Source: Furcasterigmium furcatum
Taxonomy: Eukaryota > Ascomycota > Sordariomycetes > Glomerellales > Plectosphaerellaceae
Direction: 5' to 3'
Assembly (NCBI GenBank): GCA_001599815.1
Contig: BCIA01000006.1
Coordinates: 2,420,961 to 2,484,960 of the forward strand
DNA length: 64,000 nt
Shown: piece by piece, positions 33,400-44,013 of the stretch
How positions within the stretch are numbered: position 1 is the stretch's first letter
Layout of the letters: every line of letters starts with the position of its first letter
The notes under the pieces: generated by a model
What the model was told of the DNA's origin: nothing
The model's database searches: none
The model's input: only the letters and a program-made list of their open reading frames with translations
Translations under genes and position numbers: made by a program

Positions 33400-35158
33400 A
33401 TGTCCAACATAGAGAGCAACCCACCTGAACCGCGCCCGCCTCCTATTCCCCCGAAGAAGGACATCCAAGACAGCCAACAGGACCACACTGAGCAGTCTCC
33501 ACCGTCAACTCAGGAAGAGACTCTGCCAGGAGGCGAAGATCTTGCTCCCCCCAAAACAACCCCTGGTGACGGCACCGGGCCGGACGATTCAGCGGCAGAA
33601 ACCACTCAGGCCCAGGAGAGCGCGGCGCAAGGAGCCGCTGACTCCAATCAACTGAACGAGGAAGAGGATCCCGCTGGCGACAAGAAAGAGACCAACGGCG
33701 CTCCCTCACCCAACTCCGACTCGAAAGACACATCCGATAGCATGCGCGGCCGTCATGAACCCGATGAGCTTCATTTTCTCAGAGACGAAGTCTCCAAGCT
33801 ACGCCAACATAGAACTACGCTAGAAGAGCGTCTAAAGGACGAAAAGCACCGTCGGGAATGGGCCGACCATGTCCTGGGCGAGCGAGAGGAGGAACTATCC
33901 TCCCAGGAGGCGGCGCTGCAGGCAAAGGAGACAGAGCTCGCCAAGACGAAGCAGGACCTCTCGCGTGCGCGCGACCACATCTTCCAGCTACAGCCGCGAC
34001 GCACTGAGATTACGGAGACAGAGGCCGCAGCTGCCTTCAATGACCTGTACCTCGGCGTGAAGCGCTGGGTGCAGAACCGGCTCGATCCGATCCTCGCGGA
34101 CCTCGACGACGGCCGGCTGAATGACCGGGGACCAGTGCCCTACCGCGGAAAACTGCTCAGTTTGGTGAGGAGTGAGGCCAGGGGCTGCTTTGAAGTCGAT
34201 CAGTCGGACGAGTACCACATCATCGCGTGCGTGTGGGAATTCCTGGCCTACCACCTTTTCGAGAGGGCATTCTACTGCCCCCTCGACGGTTCGGCGGCGG
34301 GGAACGAGACGATCAACTTCCTAAACTCAACCTGCGATGCCATGAAAAAGCTCCCGAGAGGTCAGTGAGGTTCCTTCTCTTCGTTACGGAGAGGACTGTG
34401 CGTAGAGAAGTCCGCTTGCTGACATGGGAACATCCCTAGACTTTGTCCAGGTTCGTAACTGGCGAAGCGAAGCCCTCGTGGCCATCACCAGCCAGAGCGA
34501 CTTCAAGGCAAGAGAGCTGCAGCATATTGATTCCCTCAGCTACGAGCTGTCCCTCGCACTCTCGGTCGTCATGCCCGAAGTGGCATCCGGTGCCAAACCC
34601 CGGGCTTTCGAGGACTCGGTGAGGAGTTCCATCATGGAGCCAGCTGTCGACCTCGTCCGCCGGCTGCAACTGGCAACACGAGTCTACTCGGTTGCCTGGT
34701 GGTCGGCCAGGAAGCCCGGGAGTGATGTCAAGTCGCCAGTGGATCTTGCCGGGTGCGAGTTGCTGAACATCACGACGGGAGGCCAGCCTCTTGCCGCTCG
34801 GAAAGGGGCGCCAGCACTGAGCAAGAAGACTCGCGCTCTATTCTCCGTGGCACCCGGCCTTCTAGTCCAGGATGTAAACGCACCGGTCGGTCCTCCGAGA
34901 GCGCTACGAAAGCCCGTCGTTCTCGTGCATGACGGCGGCGGGGAGCTGGTGATGCGGCAGACGATCATGAGCTGGGTAGAGTCAAGGGAGCCCCAACAAC
35001 AGCAACAGTCGCAAGGGCATTCGGGCGTGACTGGGAAGCGGACTCAGCCGTCTGGACCTGTGCCGCAGGTCGTGAGAAAAAACACACAGCCGCAGGCCGA
35101 GCCACCATCCACGAGGAGGTCGGAAAGGGGAGTCCTTGGTCGGTTTCTGGGGAGATAG
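33400..35158 (+). CDS. hypothetical coiled-coil protein, 559 aa
   Basis: Two exons, 33400..34360 and 34440..35158. The 79-nt GTCAGT...TAG intron joins KKLPR to DFVQVRNWRSE. Residues 1-115 are Pro/Ser/Glu-rich and disordered. A long helical, heptad-like coiled coil runs from about 120 to 205 (RDEVSKLRQHRTTLEERLKD, REEELSSQEAALQAKETELA). A predicted helical C-terminal domain follows (FNDLYLGVKRWVQNRLDPIL, VWEFLAYHLFERAFYC, ELSLALSVVMPEVASG). The last 70 residues are Gln/Pro/Arg-rich. I recognise it only as a type of Pezizomycotina orphan; no catalytic motif is visible. It converges on the next gene with a 73-bp gap. Confidence 0.8.
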
Positions 35159-35231
35159 ACAGCCACAGGCTTCGACGCTCTTGATTCATATACACAGAGT
35201 GATGGTTTCCTAGACAAGTCCGTGCCGCCAA

Positions 35232-36422
35232 TCAGTCAAATAGACCTCCCAAGTCATCCATCTCGCCTTGCGCAGCTCTCGCTAATCTCTTCTCTTCTCT
35301 CATCGCTTGTTTTTGTTTCCGCTCGCCGTCATCCTCGTGTAGACGGTTCTCAAAGTATCTGGCTGAGAGCACCACGCCGGTTGATAGGACGAGCCCGTCC
35401 ACCGCCTGAACGAACTTGTCGAGCTCGCTTTGACTTGCGAAAGTAAGATATGCCGTCTCTGCAGATAACGTGCCCGCGGAGCTGGGCGCATAGTTGAAGA
35501 ACCTCCGAGCCAGTGCCATGGCAGAACCGATGGACCTTGGGAGTGGATGGCCCTGAAACTCCACGGTGGCCGCGAAAGGGAACTGTGCTGGACGGGGAAT
35601 CTGGTGGTGGCCCTTTTTGATGGTGAAGATCCTGGCTATTTGGCCACAGGCTTGACGAAACCTCAGCTTGTCCTGGTTTTCTGGTCGGAGGAGTGCTTGG
35701 GCTAATGCCAGAGTTGAAACAGCATCATCGGCCGCGCTATCGGCGATGCCATACTCCGAGCTGAGGCACCCTCGACGACGACCCGGCTTCAAGTCCTTCC
35801 AGAAAAACCCAAAGATTCGGAGAGTAGCTGCCAGATTAGGAAGAGAGCCAACCGGTGCAATGTCCTCTCCAATATCGCGTAGATCTGCCCATGCTGACAG
35901 GTGGGAGATCATCTGGGGGAACTCAGTGAGGAGAAATGCCCAGTCACTTCCCATCCCAAACCCTACCAGCACCAGGCTTGTTGTGTTTGCGGCGGCATTG
36001 CAGGCTTGAAGGAACTGAGTAATAGCCGGCCCCAAGTCTTCCAGCTGGACTTGCCGCTCTCGTCCGAAGCGGCGAGCGCGGCGGGCCGGAATACTCCCCC
36101 TGATCCGGATGATATCATCTCGCCTCTCATCGCAAATGTTGACATTCAGAGTCAAGGCTTCGGCCTGGCTGTGGGTGAAAATATCTTGGAGACGGGTGGG
36201 TGATTGTGCCGGAGGTTCTTCTGATATGGACTTGATAAAAGCGAGTCCGACTTGGTGGAGGACGCGGTCATCCTCACTCTCGACGGGGAAGTGCTCAGTA
36301 TCGAGTGCGATTAAAGCCGTACCCGTGGTCAGATGAGCGTGGAGACTCTCCAAAGTTTTGATTCTGTTGTTGAAGAGGCCGCTCGAGGCTGGATCGCGCT
36401 GAATTTGTTGATAGGTTGCCAT
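35232..36422 (-). CDS. Gfd2/YDR514C-like protein (RNase H-like fold)
   Basis: Single exon, 396 aa, from the ATG of MATYQQIQRD; the open frame starts four codons earlier at a TTG. The pattern ALIALDTEHFPVES (about residues 35-48), HQVGLAFI, VLVGFGMGSDWAFLL and the later Asp-rich segment EYGIADSAADDAVSTLALAQ fits the Gfd2/YDR514C group of 3'-5' exonuclease-like (RNase H fold) proteins. DTE matches motif I of DEDD nucleases and SDW / DAVS could be motifs II and III, so catalysis is possible but untested. A C-terminal RRM-like segment is suggested by ETAYLTFASQSELDKFVQAV and ends in a KQKQAMREEKR tail. Fungal relatives are linked to mRNA export or small-RNA pathways only loosely. Confidence 0.7.
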   Translation of the reverse strand: MATYQQIQRDPASSGLFNNRIKTLESLHAHLTTGTALIALDTEHFPVESEDDRVLHQVGLAFIKSISEEPPAQSPTRLQDIFTHSQAEALTLNVNICDERRDDIIRIRGSIPARRARRFGRERQVQLEDLGPAITQFLQACNAAANTTSLVLVGFGMGSDWAFLLTEFPQMISHLSAWADLRDIGEDIAPVGSLPNLAATLRIFGFFWKDLKPGRRRGCLSSEYGIADSAADDAVSTLALAQALLRPENQDKLRFRQACGQIARIFTIKKGHHQIPRPAQFPFAATVEFQGHPLPRSIGSAMALARRFFNYAPSSAGTLSAETAYLTFASQSELDKFVQAVDGLVLSTGVVLSARYFENRLHEDDGERKQKQAMREEKRLARAAQGEMDDLGGLFD

Positions 36423-37121
36423 GTTGGCCTGCAAAGGCTGTTAGTTGGCTGGCTCTAATGATTGGAAGATAAGAATGCTTTTACCAGGGTGTCAGTGCGG
36501 ACACGGCCGTCCTGCCGCTGTCGTAGATTTGTTGGTGTTGGCAGGGGTTTGGTCGATGGTGGAGGGAGAGGGAAGAGTCCTTGGTGAGGTGAGTGCACCG
36601 GTAGCATAAGGTTTGGTACCTGAGTACAAGCAGTTCTACTAAGGTGCTCTCTAAACACCACCAATTTTGGCTCGCGGGTAGAACGTTAAAGAACCCAAAA
36701 GTAAAGTTGCGCCTTCCAGGCACGGCCGTTTCATCTGCCAGCCTTTGAAATATTTCTGCTGCCGTGCAGTGAATCGTTCAGTCCAAAGATGCTCTGTTCA
36801 AGGTCCCCTGCCTGAACCGCCCAATCAGATTCGGAAACACCGTAAGGACTGCACACTTCGCATCTTGCGTATATATTTATTGTCGGAACATGGAGGTAAC
36901 TCTTCCTTGGGTTCTTTATCTCTGTTTATAGTTTTCCAATTTTCTTCGGAGACACCTCAGTGGCAGTATCCGTCTAGGCCGCATCCGCCGTCCACTTACA
37001 CCAGCCCACACCGAGCCACAACAGGTTCATACCAAGCGTAACATTCCATCACCACCATGTACTGTCATATGATCTGCCAACCCATTAAGTAGTCATCATG
37101 TAATGACGAGATAGTAGAGAC
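36423..37121. other. divergent intergenic region
   Basis: 699 bp between the Gfd2-like gene and the zinc-finger-like gene, which are transcribed apart. No gene is supported. T-rich sequence near 36880-36960 precedes the plus-strand gene. Confidence 0.5.
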
Positions 37122-38474
37122 ATGGATCCTCTCGAAGAGATTTGCCTGGAACTCCCCAGAATGGACGAGTGCCGCACCTGGAAAGCCCCCGCCGTGCTTG
37201 ATCCCTGGCAGAGGATGGAAGACCAGAGGGAGCAACGTGAAGAGCGGGCGCTGGCCGTTCTGACCTGGCTCCACGACCTGTCAACTTCTCGGCTGGCCGA
37301 ACATGTATATGTTCCATGGCAGTCAGTGTCCCGCAGGCTGATCACCGCCTGCAATCCCATGAAGCTGCCCCGAGTCAGCCATGCCGAACAGAGTAGCGAT
37401 TCGGTATTTTGGACCAGCTACACGGAGCCGTCTGAGACCACCGTTGCTGATACGCCGTGGACAACCCCCTGCGATCACTTGTCAGAGTCCGCGGACGAGA
37501 TCGAACCTCCTGAACCAAAGCGGGCGCGACGTCGTTCACCAACCCCAGAGCCAGCGACAACACGGCCGGGTGAACCGGAGCAGAGCACGGAAGAAAACCA
37601 GTGCCGCCTTCGTCCCGACCATTTCGATCTGCTCTGGCCATTCTGTCCCTTCCATCTCCATCAGCCGAAACCGAACGCGCCTGGTGCCTGCAAGAGCAGG
37701 AAGCAAGAGATGTCTCATGTCGTCAACCACATGGTTTGCACCCACGGCTTCACGCGAGGAGGCCATCACGAGATCAGAGGCAAGATCACCAAGTACCTGA
37801 TTCGGTGCCCGTCTTTCCTCAACAAGTGCAATAAATGCATGAGAGTTGCCTCGTGGTCAAGCACAGAGCTTCATTCCTACCGTGACCAGCATTCAGGACC
37901 GTCCTCTGCCTCAAGCTACACCCCATTCCGGACTCGGGATGCTCTGTGGCTTCACCTGTACGAGAGTGTTCAGTGTCCGGACCGGGGCCAGCATCTGACG
38001 AAACAGGACAAGGCGTTGATCCTCTATGCCACGTTCTGTTCCGAGAGTGAGACGCCCAGGTGGAACCCCGTTTCGACAGGTATCTCGAATGCATCCTCGT
38101 TGTCAAATGAAGGCGTCCTCGACATCGGCGTTTGCCCCCAGGACGAGGCAGCGAATTCCCTGGGAAACATGATGAAATCCTCCAGTCTCACGGCTCAGGG
38201 AAGTCACCTAGTAGTCCCTTCTGGCGCTCACCCAGCACCCCCGGCGGAAGAAGCTCTGCACTCATTTATCCAGCTGCCCGAGTTCATTGACCCGGCATTA
38301 TTTGGTGCACTTGACACCGACCAGCAGATGGATCCTACCATACTGCAGAGTGCTTGCGATTTCTGGGGCGACACCGGCGGCACCACGATGCTCGATGAAC
38401 TCCCGGGCTCGTTCGAATTCCAAGACGGCGGCATGGACCAGGTGAGCTGGGCCGAGTTTACGAATCTGGAGTGA
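37122..38474 (+). CDS. Cys/His-rich zinc-finger-like orphan, 450 aa
   Basis: Single exon from MDPLEEICLEL to WAEFTNLE. The centre has a Cys/His pattern: FCPFHLHQP (C-x2-H), a Cys before KSRKQEMSHVVNHM (H-x3-H), CTHGF, then RCPSF-x3-CNKC and a late VQCPDRGQH. This matches the fungal orphan family with the layout CPF...C...H-x3-H...C-x2-C, usually annotated as C2H2-like domain proteins, seen next to diverse genes. Upstream is a basic KRARRRSPTPEP segment that could be a nuclear localisation signal; the C-terminal 110 residues are acidic and Leu/Phe-rich, as in activation domains. A role as transcription regulator is therefore plausible but not shown. No introns. Confidence 0.7.
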   Translation: MDPLEEICLELPRMDECRTWKAPAVLDPWQRMEDQREQREERALAVLTWLHDLSTSRLAEHVYVPWQSVSRRLITACNPMKLPRVSHAEQSSDSVFWTSYTEPSETTVADTPWTTPCDHLSESADEIEPPEPKRARRRSPTPEPATTRPGEPEQSTEENQCRLRPDHFDLLWPFCPFHLHQPKPNAPGACKSRKQEMSHVVNHMVCTHGFTRGGHHEIRGKITKYLIRCPSFLNKCNKCMRVASWSSTELHSYRDQHSGPSSASSYTPFRTRDALWLHLYESVQCPDRGQHLTKQDKALILYATFCSESETPRWNPVSTGISNASSLSNEGVLDIGVCPQDEAANSLGNMMKSSSLTAQGSHLVVPSGAHPAPPAEEALHSFIQLPEFIDPALFGALDTDQQMDPTILQSACDFWGDTGGTTMLDELPGSFEFQDGGMDQVSWAEFTNLE

Positions 38475-39083
38475 CAAGACAGATTACAGTTTCAATGGGG
38501 ACGGGGTTGGCCCCAGGATCCCGGAGGGGTCGAGCGAGATCTGGCCACCTTAAAATAGGAGACAAACAAATTCAGGGGCCCCGGTCCAATCTGAAATCTG
38601 CTGATGTTCCCCTGATGAGGCGCCCAGCACGGGTATGTTGGGCGGGCCGCGTAGCCCGCCAGGGGGGACAAGCTTCGCTGGGTTGGTCTCGCTAAGTCGC
38701 GACGGCGCGTCAGAACCGAGACGCGGGAACACGCTAACTTCAAACAAGTAAGGCCTGCCAGGGGATCTCCAGAGGCGGCATCCGACCCAGTTCTGGCAGT
38801 CCAATGCGCCAATCGCCTGATCTACAGGGTCCGCCTAGCCGGCACGCACGGCTACACAGCGGCCCATGACAGCTGGTGCAGGCCCTGAAAAGCCCAGTTT
38901 ATTTTGAGGGACCGTTGGAAAGGGGCGACAAAATAAAACAAAGAGATGACATGACCCTCGCTCGCAGCAACCGAAAACGTCCGACCGTACCTACGAGGGT
39001 ACTTACGCTGCTGGCCTTTTCAACGACCTACGGCAATTGACTCTGCTCTCCGCAAAAGAACGAGCACTCGGCGGCCATCAGTC
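38475..39083. other. intergenic with inverted repeat
   Basis: 609 bp between two plus-strand genes. It holds a perfect 7-bp GC-rich stem at 38641-38660 and a GTACCT...GGTAC pair near 38989-39003. No gene is supported. Confidence 0.5.
38641..38660. repeat. GC-rich inverted repeat (7-bp stem)
   Basis: GGCGGGC and GCCCGCC are perfect complements separated by six bases (CGCGTA). It lies 170 bp past the zinc-finger-like stop, where it could act as a 3' hairpin, or be a protein site in the desaturase promoter. Confidence 0.6.
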
Positions 39084-40488
39084 ATGGCGGCTCCCATCGT
39101 ATTCGATCCGGCATTGACCGAGCATGATGCGCTGATCCTGCGCAACCTCGCCGCTGATATCCCCGACGCACCGGGCGGCAAGAAGAAGGCGGCCACACCT
39201 GGTACGAGTGCAGCCACCTGCTGTCACACTACCGACCACTGGAGTACCTGCCAGGCTAACACATGAGTCCAGACGGAGCAGAAAGCGACGAGGCCACAAT
39301 CGAAGCTCTCGTCGCCCTCAACGACCCCAAGGATCCGCTCTTCAGGCCCACGGTCATCACCAGCACGGATCTGGATGACATCAAACTCCCCAAGATCCTT
39401 GACGCATGGATCCTGCGCCCGTACATCAGGGCCGCCCAGTCGGTTGTCCGCTTCAAGACTGACGTGGTGATGCTCACCCACCTCATCCTCTACTTCACCA
39501 CGTCAGTCCCCAGTGCAGTTTACCTCTTTCGGAACTTCACCTGGATCCATGGGCTCCTCCATGTGGTCATGCAAGGAAGCTACATCGGCACTTACACACT
39601 CATGATGCATCAGCATATCCACCAGCGTGGCATCCTTCACGAGCGTTTCGCCCTGTTCGACGCAGTGTTTCCCTACATCACAGATCCGCTCATGGGCCAC
39701 ACCTGGAATTCTTACTTCTACCACCACGTGAAGCATCACCACGTCGAAGGAAACGGCCCGGACGACCTCTCCTCGACGATCCGCTACCAGCGAGACAATG
39801 TCTGGCATTTCCTGCACTACGTCGGCCGCTTCTACCTGCTCATCTGGCTTGATCTGCCCCTGTATTTCGCCCGGAAAGGGAGGGCCTCCCTGGCTGTCAA
39901 GGCTGCCGGGTGGGAGTTCGGGTCTTACACGGCCATCTACCTGTTGTACCGCCTCAACCCCAGGGCGGCGTTCTTTACTGTGATTCTGCCGCTGCTGTTG
40001 ATGCGGGTCGGCCTCATGGTCGGAAACTGGGGACAGCATGCCTTCGTGGACCACGACGAGCCCGACTCGGACTACCGTTCGAGCATCACGCTGATCGACG
40101 TGCCGGTAAGCACTTGGCATTCCCTAGACAGACTCATGTGATGCGGAGACTAATGATACCTCAGAGCAACCGCCACTGCTACAATGACGGCTACCACACC
40201 TCGCATCACCTGAACCCCCTCCGGCACTGGCGGGATCACCCCGTCGCATTCATGAAGGGCAAGGGATTGTACGCCGATCAGCATGCTCTCGTCTTTCACA
40301 ACATCGATTACATCATGGTCACCATCCGCCTTCTCATGAGGGATTACCGGACGCTTGCCCAATGCATGGTACCCATCGGCACTCAGGTCGACATGACGCT
40401 CGAGGAGCGCATGGCCCTTCTCGAAAGCCACACGCGGAAATTCACCGAAGACGAGATCCGAGCCAAGTTTCGGGCATCAGAGAAGTAG
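39084..40488 (+). CDS. membrane fatty acid desaturase family protein
   Basis: Three exons, 39084..39201, 39273..40105 and 40165..40488, 424 aa. The introns (71 and 59 nt) restore AATPDGAESD and IDVPSNRHCYNDGYH. The three histidine boxes of membrane di-iron desaturases/hydroxylases are present: HQHIHQ (about residues 152-157), HHVKHHHVEG (about 190-199) and HTSHH (about 327-331). Membrane segments include LTHLILYFTTSVPSAVYLF, LLHVVMQGSYIGTYTLMM, YLLIWLDLPLYFA and FFTVILPLLLMRVGLMVG. There is no fused cytochrome b5 domain. Box 3 is cut in half by intron 2, so the unspliced frame would be inactive. Substrate is unknown (fatty acid, sphingolipid or alkane-type). It is the first of four enzyme genes over 7.3 kb. 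Confidence 0.88.
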
Positions 40489-40771
40489 GGCATGTGATTC
40501 ATGTCTAGTTGATTGAGGTCCCGCCTCACCACCGAATTCTCGCAGCATCGCTTGGGAAATGCCCAGCACCTCTCATACATCTCTCTCATCAACCTCATGG
40601 CCGGCGGTAGAGGCTGGCCCTGGAAGATACAATGGCCGAACTAAATACTTAATAAAGATATACGATACCCCTGAGAGTCCTGTGAGCACCAGGCTGTGAC
40701 AAGGACCTTGGAAGAAGCTCCATATTGACCCACGCCGTGTCATCTGGGACCAACGCTCCAAGAACGCCTCC

Positions 40772-41719
40772 TCATGCCAGCTTGAAAAACCTCTCGAGCC
40801 AGGGTCGCGACGGGCTGGACTCTCTCCTCCTCCTCGATCTTCGCCTAGAAGGGCCGCTCTGCCCGTGGGCCCTATCCGCCCCGAGTTGGGTCGAGATCAT
40901 TCCCTGCTGCCCGGGCGGCTCAACAGCAATTCGTCTCAGGGTCCGCGGTTCGTGCGACTGCTCCATCGGCGACTTGCGCTTCGGAGAGGGTGCAGGAGGC
41001 GCGGCCGTGATGACCCTTCCCGTCCTCTCATCGGCGTCCCGTGGCGGTTGACTCGCGGGGACGTATCGCCGGATGACTCTGTGAACAAATTCGGGCCTCA
41101 TTCCCAGGACGGTGGCATCCTGAACGCCCAGATTGATACGGTCGATGTATTCCGTCAGCGGGGGACCGTCCTGGGTCTTCTCGAGGTTCAGGTAGACCAG
41201 CACGCTGTCCTCGAGAGGACCTATGACGGACAGGTCTTTCCGCTGCCTCCTGGCCTCCTCGAGCATCGCCCGCGGCCCACCTTGCCTCACGATTGATGTG
41301 ACCGAGCGTAGGTACAGCGGCTTGGCGGCGAGGTAGAATCGTACGGGGTGGTACTCCTTCCGGTATGAACCCTTGCTGACGCCCTCAGATCTGTCGAGGC
41401 GCTGCTCATCATCGTTAGCGAGGATGAAGATGAGCCCCTCGACTCGCGAACCCGGCTCCGCTACGACGTTGGCGTAACCGCGCGAGCTGATCTGCCATCG
41501 AAAGTCGTGGAGGATGCCGCCACCAACGAACTTGGACGAGGGGCACCGCTGGGCCATCTGTGCCAGTTGGAGATTGGATCCGTACGCGAAGTAGAGCGTC
41601 TTGGTGGGAGCAGGGGCAGAAGGCTGTGTGAGGCGGCCTCTGTCGCCTTGGGGCCTTGTCGCCGGCTGTGGCGCGCCGCCGAAGACCGCGGCACGAATGG
41701 CGTTTATTCGCTCTGCCAT
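40772..41719 (-). CDS. AIG2 / gamma-glutamylcyclotransferase-like protein
   Basis: Single exon, 315 aa, from the ATG of MAERINAIRA; the longer open frame begins with a TTG at 41857. The GGCT-like fold is clear: glycine-rich loop LYFAYGSNL (about residues 42-50), HDFRWQISSRGYANVV, VEGLIFILANDDEQRLDRSEG with E112 at the position of the family's catalytic acid, then GSYRKEYHPVRFYLA. A segment LTEYIDRINLGVQDATVLG / EFVHRVIRRYVP, common in fungal members, follows. The last 75 residues are Arg/Ser/Pro-rich. GGCT-type enzymes release 5-oxoproline from gamma-glutamyl amides or peptides. The neighbour across 1.2 kb, transcribed the other way, is an amidoligase, which suggests opposing or sequential steps on the same amide. 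Confidence 0.87.
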   Translation of the reverse strand: MAERINAIRAAVFGGAPQPATRPQGDRGRLTQPSAPAPTKTLYFAYGSNLQLAQMAQRCPSSKFVGGGILHDFRWQISSRGYANVVAEPGSRVEGLIFILANDDEQRLDRSEGVSKGSYRKEYHPVRFYLAAKPLYLRSVTSIVRQGGPRAMLEEARRQRKDLSVIGPLEDSVLVYLNLEKTQDGPPLTEYIDRINLGVQDATVLGMRPEFVHRVIRRYVPASQPPRDADERTGRVITAAPPAPSPKRKSPMEQSHEPRTLRRIAVEPPGQQGMISTQLGADRAHGQSGPSRRRSRRRRESSPSRPWLERFFKLA

Positions 41720-42922
41720 GTCGGTAGACCTTCTGCCGTGCTGTTGTCGAGACGGGAAGAATGGCTGCACCGGCGATGAGAGACGTATAAGTCTCTGGCG
41801 GGGGATATCGCGCCAAGTTTGATGTTTTGTCTCCCCCCAAAGCCACGCGGGCAGCAATCGTCGCTGGTCGGGATCAAGCAGAGAGATACGCGGCTGTTAC
41901 GCAAGACGCAGCCAGAAACGTGGCGAGGGGCTGTGTCGAAAACGAGGGGAAGCCTGCGATACCAGAGCCTTGTTTTCGTACCTGTGTAACACTGCCCGAC
42001 ATTTGGGCCGGGCGGTGTTCAGGCCAGACACACAACCTTCTCACATAGCCGGCGACAGACACTGACCAAGTCAGTCACTCAGCTGCTGGGACTCACTCGC
42101 TGCAAGATCACCTGGTCCTCCAGTAATGTGCGAGCGATAAGATGTCGGCTCCCTCCTGATCACTCATGTCTTCAAGTCAATCAGGCTGCGCGCTGAATCA
42201 TTTCAGCGTGTGTCAAAGTACCTCGAGGTACTGTACCTCGCCCTACGTGGCGCCTCCAGAGCCTGATCGTGCGCTGGCAGACAGGCTGGCGGACCGGGTT
42301 GATGCCCGCAACACCATCCTAGAGCACGCAGCGGTTTCATCTTTAACTCCGAGTTCTGCACTTTCACATGAATAGATTCCGTTTTCGCCCTCATAGCCGT
42401 TCGGTAACCAATTTGGTGCTAGCCGTGGCTGCCCATGGCGTCTGTCACGTACATATTGGCAGACTCCAAGGCGTCTCTTCACTCGCCTGAGAGGTTCCAT
42501 CACCATGAACCCTAGGCAGAGGCTGAGCCAGCTCTGCGAGCTGTCGGAAGAGATGTCTGAGTGGGGGCTGGTCTCTGTCCTACCGTTCTGAACGTGGACG
42601 ATGGAGGGAGACTCACTCGAAGACGGTTGCAGTCCCGCGGCGCCATGCAGATGTGAGGAGGAGGCCGAGTTACCCATGCCTGGTCCTGCCCCAGCCTGAT
42701 GACCCAGGCGAACCGTCAGTTGAAGGGCATTCTCCTTAGTCGCTGGGCGTATACGATCCGGACACGTCCGGATCCGCAGGCACCTTGTCTTGATCCTCAA
42801 CCCAACTCCTCAAGTGCTTTGGACGTCCTACAGCTCAACCTATTATTGTCTGATATCATCGGCGAGTCGAAGAGCCCACACTACAACCGGAGTTCTGTAT
42901 CGGAGCATTGCAGAAGTCCAGA
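41720..42922. other. shared upstream region of GGCT-like and amidoligase genes
   Basis: 1.2 kb separates two divergent start codons. No gene is supported inside. A perfect 16-bp palindrome sits near the middle at 42217-42232, followed at once by a third copy of its half-site. This is the natural place for bidirectional control of the two genes. Confidence 0.55.
42217..42232. promoter_or_regulatory. perfect 16-bp palindrome, half-site GTACCTCG
   Basis: AGTACCTCGAGGTACT reads identically on both strands and is followed by TG and another TACCTCG, so the half-site occurs three times within about 25 bp. It lies 498 bp upstream of the GGCT-like start and 691 bp upstream of the amidoligase start. 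A dimeric binding site is possible, and so is a copy of the TACCT/AGGTA word common in this window's gaps. Confidence 0.45.
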
Positions 42923-44013
42923 ATGTCTCCTACTTCGCGAGACTACAACTTTGGCGTGGAGATCGAGTCGGTCGTCAAGCCGTACGGCGGACTCAAGGCG
43001 TACAAGCAGGTCGACTGGTATCGACAGTTGGCCGAGAAGCTTCGGAACCGCGACATCCCGGCCGTCCACGACGACAACTCGCGGTACAGCAAGCACCCCG
43101 AGTACTACAACCAGAAGTGGTTCGTGACTCGGGATGGCTCACTCAGGCGCGAGTCTCCTCTCGGTGAGTCCTTTTTGCGGCACATCTCAGCTGTAAGAGG
43201 TCACGGCTAACACCAGCGCGTAGTCTGCATGGAAGTCGTCTCTCCCAAGTTGACGACCGAGATGGCCCTCACCGAGACCATTTCCGACTTCTGGGAGGCC
43301 ATGTCCGTCCACTTCGACGTCCAGAGGGACAGCTCCTGCGGCGGACATGTCCACGTCACCCCTCTTCGCGAGGAGTCCAGGTTCACGCTCCTTGAGCTCA
43401 AGCAGATCGCCTTCGCCGTGGCTGTATACGAGGACCACTTGATGGAGATGCTGCCCCAGGCCCGCCGCGCAAACGTGTACTGCGTGCGCAACTCCCACAG
43501 CACCGGGCGGACGATCATGACCGCCACGGAAGGCTGTCGGCTGCAAAATCTGCTGGCTGACGGGGCAGATACCAGGTCGCTGCAGATGGTGGCCTCGGAG
43601 ATCCGCAACCTGAACTCGGAGAGGGAGCTCGCCGCGTTCATGCAGAAGACGAGATACGTCCTCTGGAACTTCGACAACATCTACCCCAACGCGCGCGGAA
43701 ACTGCACGGGGACGGTGGAGTTCAGGGGCGGAAGCCAGTTTGTGTCGACGAGCGGCACCCTGTGCTGGGTTGCTTTCGTGCTGGGATTCATCACCCTGGC
43801 GATTGACGAGGTGAGATGCCATGATCTCCCGTCACGGTCACTGTGACGATTGTGCTGACTGAACTCCAGGATCTCCTGCACACGTTCTCGACTTACTCGA
43901 CGCCGACAAGTCCGAGCATGGAGGCTTGGTGGCGACGGATCAAGGCTTCTGCCAGAAAGTCCAAACTCAGCCGACATCTTCCTGACGACTACCGGATAAT
44001 GCAGATGAAATAA
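42923..44013 (+). CDS. putative amidoligase (COOH-NH2 ligase, GCS-like fold)
   Basis: Three exons, 42923..43163, 43224..43810 and 43870..44013, 323 aa; introns of 60 and 59 nt restore ESPLVCMEVVSPKL and LAIDEDLLHTF. The family signatures are visible: an N-terminal strand NFGVEIES (E13, E15, expected metal-binding), the central SSCGGHVHV (about residues 117-125) and the C-terminal strand GTVEFRGG (about 243-250) whose Glu and Arg are typical of the glutamate-cysteine-ligase-like fold. Such enzymes join a carboxyl and an amine using ATP. Length fits stand-alone fungal members. The substrate is unknown. The divergent neighbour is gamma-glutamylcyclotransferase-like, which makes a gamma-glutamyl-type amide an attractive guess. 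The true ATG is 42923; the frame opens at a TTG 15 bp earlier. Confidence 0.88.
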
